Below, in pieces: positions 5,259 through 5,274 of a stretch of DNA of 5,274 bases. The stretch comes from Halobacteriales archaeon QS_9_67_15. GTDB lineage: Archaea > Halobacteriota > Halobacteria > Halobacteriales > Haloarculaceae. The stretch's first letter is position 1, and each line of letters begins with the position of its first letter. The stretch is taken from NCBI GenBank assembly GCA_003023165.1, contig PXSD01000106.1, forward strand, positions 1 through 5,274, given 5' to 3'. The notes under the pieces were generated by a model. It had not been told where the DNA came from, ran no database searches, and saw nothing but the letters and a program-made list of their open reading frames with translations. A program made the position numbers and the translations under genes.

Positions 5259-5274
5259 GTGACGGAAAGCGCCC
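5259..5274 (+). CDS. Possible start of a gene running off the right edge
   Basis: A GTG at 5259 opens a frame reading (M)TESA before the window ends. The short acidic start is common in haloarchaeal proteins, and the codon lies about 41 nt downstream of the TATA-like box centre, giving a predicted leader of about 16 nt. Only five codons are visible, so product and even coding status are unknown. Confidence 0.3.

Overview
The window looks like chromosomal DNA from a halophilic archaeon (class Halobacteria). The evidence is GC-rich coding sequence with strong G/C at third codon positions, acidic proteins (clearest in the Asp/Glu-rich tail of the transporter at 3079-4329), TATA-like boxes about 25-40 nt before start codons, little sign of Shine-Dalgarno sites, and a recognisable haloarchaeal-type PadR regulator. 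The genus cannot be told from the sequence alone.

Layout from left to right. Positions 2-193 (+) are the C-terminal end of a cytidine deaminase-like zinc enzyme, cut by the window edge. It converges on an intact class III PLP-dependent aminotransferase (233-1570, -) that has its own promoter. Next is an intact MgtC/SapB + DUF4010 membrane protein (1703-2995, -). It is divergent from an AI-2E/PerM-family permease gene (3079-4329, +) across an 83-nt promoter region holding two TATA boxes and an 8-bp inverted repeat.

The right half shows gene decay. The permease is interrupted at codon 89 by an in-frame TAG. The next gene, a convergent PadR-family regulator (4400-4631, -), has lost an internal segment and is out of frame across the gap. 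A strong hairpin (4353-4387) separates the two. From 4632 to about 5258 there is no convincing gene. Instead there is an AT-rich promoter region, a concentric 82-bp palindromic element (4855-4936) with perfect 16-bp arms and a perfect 18-bp GC-rich core, a 10-bp-stem hairpin (5163-5192), and a TATA-like box embedded in a 30-bp dyad (5203-5232). That box may drive a gene starting near 5259 and running off the right edge.

The genes do not form an obvious single pathway. The two intact neighbours are a metabolic enzyme and a membrane protein with separate promoters. The most unusual material is the pair of adjacent broken genes and the concentric palindrome beside them. I did not find a convincing new multi-gene system.
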